Below, one piece after another: positions 7,481 through 15,664 of a DNA stretch of 32,909 bases; position 1 is the stretch's first letter, and each line of letters opens with the position of its first letter. Source of the stretch: a virus; IMG/VR virus record IMGVR_UViG_3300009537_000091, positions 1 through 32,909 of that record. One strand, given 5' to 3'. The position numbers and the translations under genes were made by a program. The notes under the pieces are model-generated. The model saw nothing but the letters and a program-made list of their open reading frames with translations, searched no databases and was not told the origin of the DNA.

Positions 7481-8028
7481 TTGCGTTGACCATCAACGAG
7501 ACGGCCAGTGAGATGCTAAAGCAGGCATGGCAGCCGGCGGTCATGCGCGATTTACGGTGGACGATGGCCGAGCAGAATCAGGCAACCGTTGGCGAGATTC
7601 GCCGGTACAATCGGGGCAAGGGGCCATATTCACCTGAGCAGCACCGGCTCGGCGTTGTGACCAATCGGTGGCGGTCAAGTGTCCGAGCAACCGTCCCTCG
7701 TGTCAGCGGCGATGTGTTGACGGCCAGCATCGGCAGCAATGTCGAATACGCCGGAGCGCATGAGTTTGGGTTTCGTGGGCAGGTACAGGTCAAGGGGCAT
7801 CTGCGGCACGTCAAATCCCGTAACAAATATGTGAAGATTTTCGAGGGCGGTAAGTTGCGGCGGCGGTTGTCAGTCACCGGCTACACGACTGTTGCGCCAC
7901 ACAGCAAGAACCTAGACCTCCCCGCCCGCGCGCCGATCACCTACGGCATCGAGCAGCACAAAGCGAAATACGAAGCGGCTTTCAGCCGGAGCATCATCAA
8001 CACCCTGAAAGGGTTGGGGTTTAATTGA
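7477..8028 (+). CDS. Head-tail joining / tail completion protein (HK97 gp10-like)
   Basis: The 183-aa protein has the GSNVEYAGAHEFGFRG block and LPARAPITYGIE near the C-terminus, matching HK97 gp10/virion-morphogenesis-type proteins, where 'YA..HE.G' and 'PARPF' mark the fold. The basic middle (KSRNKYVKIFEGGKLRRR) is longer than usual. The start is GTG in a GTGA overlap with the connector. It likely completes the neck between head and tail. Confidence 0.8.
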   Translation: MIALTINETASEMLKQAWQPAVMRDLRWTMAEQNQATVGEIRRYNRGKGPYSPEQHRLGVVTNRWRSSVRATVPRVSGDVLTASIGSNVEYAGAHEFGFRGQVQVKGHLRHVKSRNKYVKIFEGGKLRRRLSVTGYTTVAPHSKNLDLPARAPITYGIEQHKAKYEAAFSRSIINTLKGLGFN

Positions 8029-8726
8029 GCAGCTATTTTGAACGCTTACAGAACGACATCACCGGCGCGTTACTCGCCGACATGGACAGCTATTTCTCTG
8101 ACGTGACGGTGGTCAGTGTGCGGTCGTTGGAAGCCGACAACATCGCAGCGGCGGCAGTGGCTGGTACGAAGGTTAAGAACGGCAAGTCCGGGGTGGCCGT
8201 GCGGGTGTTAATGCCGACGATCCGCAAGACCAGCAAGGAAGTCGTTTCGCTATTGCGCGCGCGCGTGGTGGTGCGCGTGGTGGAGAATCCGACCATCAAC
8301 AACGGCAGCATCGGCACCGGGAAGTCCGCCGAGGAAATCAGCGCGAAATGCTACGACATCCTTGACCGGCTGAAGCTGGCGTGGAGCAAGAACGAACTGA
8401 AGGCCGACGAAAGCGAGGTTGAACCGGCCATCGTGGACGGGATGCTACAATACGATTTGAGTTTCTATACGTTCCTGCCGACGGTTGGCCGCGCCGTAGT
8501 CGCTACTCCTAGCATCATCGTATCCTCAACCGTCGCTCTCGCCACCACGACCAGCGGCGCGGCTATCTATTACACGACCGATGGTGTGACGTTTCCCAGT
8601 GCGGCCAATGGCGCAACGCTCTACTCCGCGCCGATCACCACGCCGGCGAGCGGCACACTCATCCGGGCGGCAGCGTTCAAGGTCGGGCTGAGGCAATCAG
8701 ATGTTATCCACTACGAGGTCGCATGA
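8025..8726 (+). CDS. Probable tail terminator with C-terminal chitobiase-type (CHB_HEX_C) domain
   Basis: The 233-aa protein starts at TTG in a TTGA overlap. Residues about 1-155 fit, by position and size, the tail terminator/minor tail family (ARVVVRVVENPTINNG, SAEEISAKCYDILDRLKLAW). Residues about 160-233 read ATTTSGAAIYYTTDGVTFPS...YSAPITTPASGTLIRAAAFKVGLRQSDV. This is the pattern of the chitobiase/beta-hexosaminidase C-terminal Ig-like domain, usually found on secreted glycan-binding proteins. On a virion it could lie on the tail surface near the neck. Terminator assignment rests mainly on gene order. Confidence 0.7.
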   Translation: MSSYFERLQNDITGALLADMDSYFSDVTVVSVRSLEADNIAAAAVAGTKVKNGKSGVAVRVLMPTIRKTSKEVVSLLRARVVVRVVENPTINNGSIGTGKSAEEISAKCYDILDRLKLAWSKNELKADESEVEPAIVDGMLQYDLSFYTFLPTVGRAVVATPSIIVSSTVALATTTSGAAIYYTTDGVTFPSAANGATLYSAPITTPASGTLIRAAAFKVGLRQSDVIHYEVA

Positions 8727-8911
8727 GTTACCAGCATCCATTTGCTGACGCGCCGGAGAATGTGGCGATGATTTACACCCGGCCCGGCTGGGCGTCCCGG
8801 CTGGCGTGTGTCATTCGGGATGGGATTCTCTACACCGACAAGGGCGGGCGGCTCGATAAGCTGACAGACTTGCCGGCGGATGCCGTGTTGGAGGAGGCCG
8901 ATAATGGCTAA
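8723..8911 (+). CDS. Hypothetical small tail-module protein
   Basis: The 62-aa acidic protein (MSYQHPFADAPENVAMIYTR) has no recognised family. Its ATG overlaps the upstream stop as ATGA. Its 3' end overlaps the glycosyltransferase start by 8 bp and carries that gene's Shine-Dalgarno GGAGGAGG. The motif DGILYTDKGGRLDKLTDLP suggests a compact beta/turn fold. Its location next to the glycosyltransferase hints at a shared task, without direct evidence. Confidence 0.6.
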   Translation: MSYQHPFADAPENVAMIYTRPGWASRLACVIRDGILYTDKGGRLDKLTDLPADAVLEEADNG

Positions 8912-9650
8912 AATCCTCATTGCAACACCCTGCTACCACGCCGAAGTGTCGTTGAACTTCATGGCGTCGTTGCTGTACCAGACGCCGAAGCTGACGGCAG
9001 TGGGGCATACCGTTCAATTCATCTTCACCGCTGGCGATGCCGTCAACCGGCAGCGCAATCATCTCATTGCGGAGTTCCTGAAAACGGATTGCACACACCT
9101 GCTATTTGTGGACAGCGATACCGGATTCAACGGCGAAGACATCAACCGAATGCTCGCCGCCGGGGTGCCGGTCGTCGGGGTCAACTATCCCAAGCGGGAA
9201 TACTTCTGGCAACAGGCGGGCGGGGAGACGGTTGGCGATCTGCGTAACTCACTACTGCGCGGCAGCGTCGTAACCTACGCCGACCCGCAGGCCGTCGTGA
9301 GTGGCATGGTGCCATGCGCGTATATCGGCATGGGCGTCGCGTTGATTGACCGCGATGTGTTCACCGTCTTGATTCATCAGAAACGAGTGCAACCACTAAT
9401 CGCCGGCCAGCACCGGTTCTTTGCATTCGAGGTCGTCAACGGTGAAGACCTAGGCGAAGACTACAATTTCTGCAATCTCTGTCGGCAGGCTGGGTTCAAG
9501 GTGTATTACGATCCGGCGGCGACGGCGAGTCACATGGGCTGGCATGAGTTCAAGGGCCGGCCCCAACCGGCGGGCCTCGCGTCCGCTATAACCCAACAGC
9601 TTGCCGGCAACGGCGAGCACCAAGCAAAACAGGAGGCCACAAATGGCTGA
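8904..9650 (+). CDS. Glycosyltransferase, GT-A fold (GT2-like), inside the tail module
   Basis: The 248-aa protein transfers a sugar from a nucleotide-sugar donor to an unknown acceptor. It opens MAKILIATPCYHAEVSLNF, a nucleotide-binding strand-loop, and has a DxD metal site at D70-S-D72 (LLFVDSDTGFNG). A late acidic block, GEDLGEDYNFCNLCRQAGF, is followed by YYDPAATASHMGWHEF, as in small GT-A enzymes. GGAGGAGG sits 5-7 nt before the ATG at 8904. Being co-translated with tail genes suggests modification of a virion or fibre protein; receptor or cell-wall modification is an alternative. No membrane segment is seen, so it should be cytoplasmic. Confidence 0.85.
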   Translation: MAKILIATPCYHAEVSLNFMASLLYQTPKLTAVGHTVQFIFTAGDAVNRQRNHLIAEFLKTDCTHLLFVDSDTGFNGEDINRMLAAGVPVVGVNYPKREYFWQQAGGETVGDLRNSLLRGSVVTYADPQAVVSGMVPCAYIGMGVALIDRDVFTVLIHQKRVQPLIAGQHRFFAFEVVNGEDLGEDYNFCNLCRQAGFKVYYDPAATASHMGWHEFKGRPQPAGLASAITQQLAGNGEHQAKQEATNG

Positions 9651-10023
9651 CTATGCAGGAGTATGGCAACTTGGCGCTGGCTTTACAGTCGCCTTTGCCG
9701 GAACGACCTATGCGAACCCGCTGAAGGTTCAACTACCGGAGGTTTCAGTCTTTACCAAAGACCTCGTAACACTCGCGGGCTGCACCCCGTTAGTCGGGAA
9801 GAAACGGAACAAGCTCGGCGACATCGGCGTGACCGTGGCCGGGTATGCTGACGGCACGCTCGTAGCCGAACCGCCGACCAGTGGCGCGTTGACCGTAACG
9901 TGGCCGGATGGCACGGCGAAAAGCGCGACGGCGTATCTTGTCAAAGACACACCGGGCGATGCCGATCCCGAAGCCGAAATGACCCGCGTCATCATGTTTA
10001 AACCGGTGGCGGTGTTAGCATGA
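9643..10023 (+). CDS. Probable major tail tube protein
   Basis: The 126-aa protein (MADYAGVWQLGAGFTVAFAG) has a mostly beta composition. It lies directly before the tail chaperone pair and tape measure, where the tail tube gene is expected. AGGAGG precedes the ATG at 9643, giving an 8-bp overlap with the glycosyltransferase. It is on the small side for tube proteins (often 130-250 aa), and no signature motif is visible, so the assignment comes from gene order. Confidence 0.6.
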   Translation: MADYAGVWQLGAGFTVAFAGTTYANPLKVQLPEVSVFTKDLVTLAGCTPLVGKKRNKLGDIGVTVAGYADGTLVAEPPTSGALTVTWPDGTAKSATAYLVKDTPGDADPEAEMTRVIMFKPVAVLA

Positions 10024-10415
10024 GCAATCTGCGCGAGGCGATTACAGCCGCCGCGCAGAAACCGCCGGTGGCATTTGTATCTGCGGCTCACGACGGGCAG
10101 ACGGTGTACATCCGCCGTCTGTCCGGTCAAGAGGTCGGGGCGTACTGGGTGAGCATCAAAGACAAGGCGGCGGGCCAAGTCCAGCAGATGCTTGTCCAGC
10201 GGTGCCTAGCCGACGAAGGCGGCGCGCAACTGTTTACCCCGGCAGAACTGGCGGATGTGGCGAAACTCGACAACGCTTTTCTGGAGGAAGTGGCCGGGGA
10301 GGCGCAACGGGTGAACTGTCTCACGACGCGGGATGTGGAAACGATGCGGGCAAGTTTTTTCGAGAAGCGGGCGACCGCTGGCTCTACGAGTTCGCCCGTG
10401 ACTTTGGAGAATTGA
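10020..10415 (+). CDS. Tail assembly chaperone, short (gpG-like) product
   Basis: The 131-aa protein is made when ribosomes stay in frame. It should bind the tape measure and recruit tail tube subunits, as lambda gpG does. It is helical from about residue 35 onward (QEVGAYWVSIKDKAAGQVQQ). It overlaps the tube gene as ATGA. A slippery heptamer at 10355-10361 lies 55 nt before its stop codon and leads to a longer product. Confidence 0.78.
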   Translation: MSNLREAITAAAQKPPVAFVSAAHDGQTVYIRRLSGQEVGAYWVSIKDKAAGQVQQMLVQRCLADEGGAQLFTPAELADVAKLDNAFLEEVAGEAQRVNCLTTRDVETMRASFFEKRATAGSTSSPVTLEN

Positions 10416-10597
10416 ACCCGGAGGAAATGCTATCACGACTCCGACCAGAACAAGTCGCCAAGTGGCAAGCCTTCTACGCGGTATCCCCAGCGACGGGGCC
10501 GCGTCTAGACCGGCTCGTGCTGGAATTGGCGAACGTGCTGATTACGCTGAAGGGCGGGAAGGCAATCAAAGGCGAGTCATTGGTTACATGGCGGTGA
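10020..10597 (+). CDS. Tail assembly chaperone, long (gpGT-like) -1 frameshift product
   Basis: Translation reads frame 1 from 10020 through TTC at 10359-10361, then slips back one base and continues from 10361 to the TGA at 10595-10597. The fusion is 192 aa: 114 shared residues plus 78 from the -1 frame (REAGDRWLYEFARDFGELNP). The downstream frame has no good start of its own, ends just before the tape measure and has normal codon usage, as in lambda G/GT and many siphoviruses. The long form is the minor product that bridges tape measure and tube. Confidence 0.82.
10355..10361 (+). promoter_or_regulatory. Programmed -1 frameshift slippery site T_TTT_TTC
   Basis: The heptamer is in the canonical X_XXY_YYZ phase for the zero frame (TTT 10356-10358, TTC 10359-10361). 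After slippage both Phe tRNAs re-pair with TTT. The -1 frame then stays open for 78 codons. Confidence 0.82.
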
Positions 10598-10601
10598 CGG
10601 C

Positions 10602-11852
10602 ATGCGCGCGAAGATAGACATCATCGCCCAACTGTACGGCGCGGAGCGTGTGCAGCGGGACATGGTCGCGATGACCAATTCCGCGACAGCGATGCAGCAG
10701 CGCATCAACTCGACAACCGGGATTGGCGGCGGGAGTGGATACACTCCAATGAGTGCGGAGGCGGCGGGGCGGCAGATACAGGCCAAACTCGAAGCGGGGA
10801 TTGCTGGCAACACAGAGCAACGGCTGGCAAGGATGGCCTCGGGGTTCAAGATTGCGGCAGCGGAGTCTAATGGGTTCGGTTCGGCGATGGCGCGGCTTGA
10901 CCCGCGCATGGCGATTGTCGCCAGCCGACTGACCGGCATCGATCCAATGCTTCTGCGGATTGGTTTCCGGTTTGGGGTGTTCGGCGCGGCGGCGGCAGCG
11001 GGGTTAGCTGTACTAAACAGCAGCATCGAATCAGTGCGGAGCAACCTAAAAGAGTTGGAGTTACAAGACCCCGGCAAGCTCGGCACGCTGGCGAACATTT
11101 ACGGACTCGGTGGTGGTTGGCAGACGGACATGGAAGCGCGGAAGGCGCGACAATCGTCACGAGCAGAAGGCATCGCCGCGATGACGCGGGAGCAGTTTGC
11201 GGCCCCCGATTGGGAAAAGGAGTTTGAGAAGTTTACCAAGCCGCTGGTCGAAGTCGGGATTATCAGCGCGGCAACATATCGGCAGTGGTACGAGGCGGCC
11301 AAGAAAGCAGTGGACGAGGAAACTAATCTTGCCGAGAAACGCAAGGCATGGGCGGAGTCTAGTCGTGATGAGGCGGCGAAGCAGGCGAGGTTACAAGAAG
11401 ATTTAACGACAGCCCAAGCTAATAATCGGTGGGCGGGATTGAGTGCCGAGGAGAAGCGGGCTGACTTAGTGAAAGAGATTGCCGATAATGAGAAGTTTAT
11501 TGCAGAGTTTGGTAAGACCGCGGCGCTGCCGACCATGATAGAAAATGAACGGAAGAAGGGGCAACTCGCGGAGATTGACCGAGGCATCGCCGCCAAGAAC
11601 GCGGCCCAAGCAGCCGAGAATCGACGCGAGGCAATCGCGCCGTGGTTGTCGGAAATGAAGAAGCCCGCCGGGTTCGCGGCAACGACTCTCACGAATAGCT
11701 TGGAAGGCTCGCAATCCGTCGCGCTGGCGTCGTCAGCCAAAGAACGGCAAGAAGCCACACAGCGAGCCATGCAACAGCAGATTGCCTTGCTCGAAGCCAT
11801 CAAAACCAACACCGGCAAGAATGCTGGTGGCACTGAAACTTGGAGCAACTAA
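10602..11852 (+). CDS. Tape measure protein (short)
   Basis: The 416-aa protein has a hydrophobic region around residues 115-150 (RIGFRFGVFGAAAAAGLAVL). Long charged coiled coils follow (residues about 180-350, rich in E, K, A, R). The C-terminus QQQIALLEAIKTNTGKNAGG is typical of phage tape measures. It follows the frameshifted chaperones by 4 bp. At about 0.15 nm per residue it predicts a tail of roughly 60 nm, short for a siphovirus. No lytic transglycosylase or peptidase motif is visible, so it does not supply the missing muralytic activity. Confidence 0.8.
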   Translation: MRAKIDIIAQLYGAERVQRDMVAMTNSATAMQQRINSTTGIGGGSGYTPMSAEAAGRQIQAKLEAGIAGNTEQRLARMASGFKIAAAESNGFGSAMARLDPRMAIVASRLTGIDPMLLRIGFRFGVFGAAAAAGLAVLNSSIESVRSNLKELELQDPGKLGTLANIYGLGGGWQTDMEARKARQSSRAEGIAAMTREQFAAPDWEKEFEKFTKPLVEVGIISAATYRQWYEAAKKAVDEETNLAEKRKAWAESSRDEAAKQARLQEDLTTAQANNRWAGLSAEEKRADLVKEIADNEKFIAEFGKTAALPTMIENERKKGQLAEIDRGIAAKNAAQAAENRREAIAPWLSEMKKPAGFAATTLTNSLEGSQSVALASSAKERQEATQRAMQQQIALLEAIKTNTGKNAGGTETWSN

Positions 11853-11855
11853 CCC

Positions 11856-12806
11856 ATGCCAGCGAGCGTTCAAGCGGTCTATGAGTTGCCGGAGATTGAG
11901 GGCGGCGGCGGATTTAACCTAGCCGACTTTACCCGGCGACGGTCATGGTGTGTCACCTTAACTGAGCCGGCAGCGAATGGCGGGGAGTTGGCGTTGGCGG
12001 GCAGTGGTATCCCAGCCATCGGCGCGGCGCACCCGACCTTGACCGGGTTGCTGGCGGCGCGGTACGGATTCCGCCTTGACTCAGACATCCGGGACGGCTC
12101 GGTCTGGGTGGTCTCGGTTGACTACGAAATACCGCAATCCGATAACAACTCTGACCCGTGGAGCCGGGAAGACCGGATTTCGTTTGGCGAATCGCGGTAT
12201 GAGGTACCGGCGACAGTGGACAAATCCGCCACGCCATTGGCCTACAAGAATGCCGTCGGTGAACCGTTGGCGGTAACCGATACGAAAATCAACCCTGTGC
12301 TGGTTGTCAATCGCTACCGAAAGCGCACCACGTTTGACCCCTTCTTGGCTTATGCCGTAGTGAACACACTGAACAGTTCCGGCTTCTCGATTCGTGGGGC
12401 GTCAATCCCTAGCAAGAAAGCCTTGCTGCTCCGGTTCACTGTGGATGACCAGACATGGAGCGACGGCACAACGCTCTACGCGATTCGGATGGAGTTAGAA
12501 CTTGAGGCGCAGATGCCACTGGAAACACAGAAGTATCACAACAAGAGTTTCTACTGCTACACCACCGCGAGCACGCCCTCATCCAAGACGCGGGTGGAAG
12601 TTGAGGTCAAAAACTGGCTGGTGTCCCCGGCGGCATCCTATTCACCGAAACGCACCGCGCCGGTCGTTGAACCCGTTTTCTTGAATACTGACGGCACGGT
12701 AATGACAATCACGGGCAGTGACGCTACCGACAGCGCGGCAGTGGTTGCTAATTCCATCACGCGCGTGCGCTACGCGGCAGCCTCATGGTCGGCATTATTG
12801 GCGTGA
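11856..12806 (+). CDS. Tail structural protein downstream of the tape measure
   Basis: The 316-aa protein opens MPASVQAVYELPEIEGGG. The order WVVSVDYEIP, PWSREDRISFG, YEVPATVDK, YKNAVGEPL, VLVVNRYRK, AVVNTLNSSGF resembles a recurrent family of phage tail proteins of unknown exact role that follow tape-measure genes. I know the pattern but no name. A distal-tail or hub role is likely from position. The ATG is 4 nt after the tape measure stop. Confidence 0.65.
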   Translation: MPASVQAVYELPEIEGGGGFNLADFTRRRSWCVTLTEPAANGGELALAGSGIPAIGAAHPTLTGLLAARYGFRLDSDIRDGSVWVVSVDYEIPQSDNNSDPWSREDRISFGESRYEVPATVDKSATPLAYKNAVGEPLAVTDTKINPVLVVNRYRKRTTFDPFLAYAVVNTLNSSGFSIRGASIPSKKALLLRFTVDDQTWSDGTTLYAIRMELELEAQMPLETQKYHNKSFYCYTTASTPSSKTRVEVEVKNWLVSPAASYSPKRTAPVVEPVFLNTDGTVMTITGSDATDSAAVVANSITRVRYAAASWSALLA

Positions 12807-12809
12807 TTT

Positions 12810-13418
12810 ATGAGCACCGGCATCAACTTCGCCCCGCCGTTGGCTCGCCGGATTGTCACGGTCACGGATGCGTACTATGCGCGAGCGAAACACACCACGG
12901 TCGGCGGTGAGGCGGTATTCAGCGGCGGGTTTGAGCCGCAGCTTCTGTTCGGCACCCTGACCGGCAATTTTACTGGCCCTGCCGAAACGTTCGCGGTTCA
13001 ACCTTCAGACGTGTTCGGCGTGGCGATTGACGGGGCTGACCCGGTGACCGTGCAGATTCTTGCGAGTGGCGACAGTGTGTACTTGACCGGCATCACCGGG
13101 GTGAACCTACCGACCGGCACCGTCATTCCGTATGTGGCCGGGGTAGTAGGAACAACCCCGAAGAACCTGAGCTTGCTTGACATCCCGACCCGGTGTTGCA
13201 CCGGCGAGATTCAGGTTTCGAGCGGGATGTTCCAGACGAAATACTTCTGGAACATGGGGGTGGTGAGCAGCACGGTCTCAGAGTTTACGGACTTAGTGGG
13301 GCTGCAGTTGACCGTATCCTCTAGCACCCTGAAGCTACAGTATAAGTTGAACGGTGGAAGCTGGACAGACCTTACCTCGTTGACCACCAGCCCGACACCG
13401 GACGGAGGGTGCGCGTAA
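12810..13418 (+). CDS. Hypothetical distal tail protein
   Basis: The 202-aa protein (MSTGINFAPPLARRIVTVTD) is rich in Thr, Val, Gly and Ser, predicted mainly beta, with a paired CC (TRCCTGEI) near residue 130. No family is recognised. It lies 3 nt after the previous gene and shares one base with the next (TAATG), so it belongs to the distal tail block. The C-terminal KLQYKLNGGSWTDLTSL looks like a small carbohydrate-binding-type beta module. Confidence 0.6.
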   Translation: MSTGINFAPPLARRIVTVTDAYYARAKHTTVGGEAVFSGGFEPQLLFGTLTGNFTGPAETFAVQPSDVFGVAIDGADPVTVQILASGDSVYLTGITGVNLPTGTVIPYVAGVVGTTPKNLSLLDIPTRCCTGEIQVSSGMFQTKYFWNMGVVSSTVSEFTDLVGLQLTVSSSTLKLQYKLNGGSWTDLTSLTTSPTPDGGCA

Positions 13419-13909
13419 TGCCTTCTGTTTTAGTTAATTGTGACGGCGACAAGATACTGGTCAACTGCGCCGGCGATAAAGTCTTGGTGGATGCGCCGTG
13501 CTCGCTTTGTGTGTGCATCCCCGAATCATTCAACATCGGCTATCAGTGGCGGCATGTTACCGACGGCGGCTCTACCGCTTGGACTCCCGCGACTTTAGAA
13601 GTACTCGCCGGTAGTTTCTACCAAGACGGCGATGATTGTGCAACGGCGTGGTTTGACCCGTTCGACACCGGCGGCACCTTTTTCCGGTTGTTCATTACCG
13701 ACACGCCCTCGCTGCAATCGGCGATCCAATATGGCGGGGTTGAGGGCGTTTGGAATCCATACCCGCCGGTCACGCTTTCTACGCTGGCGCAATGTCCAGA
13801 CCAGAATCATCCATTTAGTGGGACGGCAACGTGGGTGGAGAACATTGAGGGCACGAACGTGTACCAGATGAAAGAAATCACCGTGCAGGTGCCGGAGGTG
13901 GGGATATGA
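13418..13909 (+). CDS. Hypothetical tail protein with short N-terminal tandem repeat
   Basis: The 163-aa protein begins with two near-identical units, VLVNCDGDKI and LVNCAGDKVLVD, followed by CSLCVC. The remainder is aromatic-rich and beta-like (GYQWRHVTDGGSTAW, YQDGDDCATAWFDPF, GGVEGVWNPYPP). GGAGGG lies before the ATG at 13418. No family is recognised. The cluster of six cysteines in the first 40 residues could bind metal, and resembles in style the Cys-rich proteins encoded next. Confidence 0.6.
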   Translation: MPSVLVNCDGDKILVNCAGDKVLVDAPCSLCVCIPESFNIGYQWRHVTDGGSTAWTPATLEVLAGSFYQDGDDCATAWFDPFDTGGTFFRLFITDTPSLQSAIQYGGVEGVWNPYPPVTLSTLAQCPDQNHPFSGTATWVENIEGTNVYQMKEITVQVPEVGI

Positions 13910-14127
13910 GTTGCGGGCGCGGCGCAGCGGCAAGCCCGGCCACCATCCGGTTGCGCCGGGATGTTTGCCGGGATTGTGACCAAGCCACCCGCAGCGCCGC
14001 CCCGTGCTTCGCCAAGCATAACGGGCTGACCACTCTGTCCACCTGCCGGCTCTGCAACTGTTTCATCGCCACCAAGACCAAACTCGCCGCCGAAGCCTGC
14101 CCCGCAGGAAGGTGGAGCCGACAATAA
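13906..14127 (+). CDS. Small cysteine-rich zinc-binding protein
   Basis: The 73-aa protein carries VCRDC, PCF, TCRLCNCFIATKT and CPAGRW. This is a recurrent pattern in small phage proteins (CxxC...CxxCxC..AKT..A...CPxGxW) that probably folds around zinc. It overlaps the upstream stop as ATGA. The role is unknown; such genes often lie beside distal tail genes. Confidence 0.68.
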   Translation: MSCGRGAAASPATIRLRRDVCRDCDQATRSAAPCFAKHNGLTTLSTCRLCNCFIATKTKLAAEACPAGRWSRQ

Positions 14128-14141
14128 AGGGAGAGGAACCC

Positions 14142-14285
14142 ATGCTCGATATTTATCACCACTACGTTCACCAGACCTGCACGATGAGGAAGAAGCTGCC
14201 GGGGCTGGCCTGTTGCGTTGGGTGTTCGGACTATCTGAAACCGTTGCAAGCGCGGCAAGAAAATGTTATAGGAGACCCGAAATGA
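14142..14285 (+). CDS. 47-aa Cys-containing small protein
   Basis: The ORF (MLDIYHHYVHQTCTMRKKLP) encodes 47 aa with a CCVGC cluster near residue 24. GGGAGAGGA lies before its ATG, and its stop overlaps the next ATG at 14282 as ATGA; both support translation. No family is known. It fills the gap between the Cys-rich protein and the first exported fibre-like gene. Confidence 0.62.
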   Translation: MLDIYHHYVHQTCTMRKKLPGLACCVGCSDYLKPLQARQENVIGDPK

Positions 14286-15664
14286 AAAGAACTTTTGTCT
14301 TACTGGTTGCGGTGCTCCTCACTGTGCTCAACACCTTCGCCGCGCAAGAATACTACTTCACGATCACCGACGGCACCAAGACCGGCATTGTATCCCGATT
14401 GAGCGTCAGCGGCACCGGCGTAGCGAGTCTGACCTTGACCAATGCGGGCGGGTATCGGTGGGGGATTTTAGATATTGCCGGCGGCGGTGGGTCTACTTCC
14501 ACCAACGGGCTGGCGACGATAGTGTATGTGGACGGCGCGACGAATGCGCTCTGGCAATCGGCGTTGACGTTGACGAATGGCGTGGCCTTGTTGACCGGGG
14601 CGACGTTCAGCGGCTCGGTCGCCGCGCCGAGCTTTGAGGCCACACCGGGCCAGCCGGGAACGCCGCAGTATCTCTCGCGGGCGAACACCAATCAAACGCA
14701 GGCGGTGTTGATGGCTCAAAATAATTCCGGCAGCGAGACCTTTTTCCTGATTGGCCCGGCGGGTGGGGTGAACATCGGCGGCACGAACTATCCCGGACAC
14801 GGCAACCTCCAGTGGTCAGGCGGGGCGACCGGCGACGGCAGTGGAATTAGCAACGTAACGGCGGCGAGCCTGACCGGGGTGGTGACGGCGACGAACCCGG
14901 CAACATCGTGGGTATTGACGTTGGATACGGGCTCGATTGTGCAATACACCAACACTGCCGCCAACATCACCTTCTACCGGCCAGACGGCGGCGACTGGAC
15001 GCTGGGCTGGGAGTACTCCGGCCAAGACGCGGTCAACGCCGCCTACGCCAGTAACTCCACGCCGTTACCGGTCGCAGTGAACTACAACGACGGCGGGCTG
15101 ACGTGGCCAGCGGGCTGGTACGGTGGGGTAGTGCAACTCGGCTTCGGCAACATCACCAGCAACCAGTTTCTGGCGCGGGTGGGGGACCAGATTGTCGGCA
15201 CGAATATCACGACCGGCGGCGGCGGCTCGACCATCACCAACGACTTCCTGCGGTTGATGGCGCGGAGTGCGCTGATTCGGCAAGGCACCGCCAGCCGCAG
15301 TATGTTCGGGGAGCGAATCATCATGCAGTCCGCAACGGACGAGTTTGCGTGGCCTCAGATACCGGCCTCGCGCACCGTGACCACCAATAGCGCAGTCGTG
15401 GCAATCTGGGCAATCAGTCCGACCGGCAACCAGACTTCGACTTGGGAGTTGGCGTTTGCTCCGTCGATTGGCTCGACGAACATTCCCATTTACACGCAGG
15501 TGACGAACCTAACGGTCATCGGCGGGGGCAGCGCAACGTATGTGCCCGTCAACATCTTCACCAACTGGCCCGCGAATCTGCTGGGCAACATCCGCATCAA
15601 ATACGTTTCAGGAGGAACCAATGAAGCTGTCGCTTTGGCTATTGACCGGTCTGCTACCCCTTAA
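14282..15664 (+). CDS. Tail-fibre-like protein with N-terminal Sec signal peptide
   Basis: The 460-aa protein starts MKRTFVLLVAVLLTVLNTFA, a strong signal peptide with a likely TFA|AQ cleavage site. After it comes a Gly/Ser/Thr/Asn-rich beta protein with phage-fibre wording: TGATFSGSVAAPSFEATPGQ (residues about 118-137) and GDGSGISNVTAASLTGVV (about 203-220). The C-terminal part (TTNSAVVAIWAISPTGN onward) looks like a receptor-binding beta domain. AGGAG precedes the ATG at 14282. A signal peptide on a tail fibre is highly unusual, since tails assemble in the cytoplasm. Whether it reaches the virion is unknown. Confidence 0.82.
   Translation: MKRTFVLLVAVLLTVLNTFAAQEYYFTITDGTKTGIVSRLSVSGTGVASLTLTNAGGYRWGILDIAGGGGSTSTNGLATIVYVDGATNALWQSALTLTNGVALLTGATFSGSVAAPSFEATPGQPGTPQYLSRANTNQTQAVLMAQNNSGSETFFLIGPAGGVNIGGTNYPGHGNLQWSGGATGDGSGISNVTAASLTGVVTATNPATSWVLTLDTGSIVQYTNTAANITFYRPDGGDWTLGWEYSGQDAVNAAYASNSTPLPVAVNYNDGGLTWPAGWYGGVVQLGFGNITSNQFLARVGDQIVGTNITTGGGGSTITNDFLRLMARSALIRQGTASRSMFGERIIMQSATDEFAWPQIPASRTVTTNSAVVAIWAISPTGNQTSTWELAFAPSIGSTNIPIYTQVTNLTVIGGGSATYVPVNIFTNWPANLLGNIRIKYVSGGTNEAVALAIDRSATP

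Noticed and set aside
11099-11848. Antisense 249-aa ORF under the tape measure gene
   Set aside because: Open only because the sense strand lacks certain codons; Ser/Ala-rich with no recognisable features.
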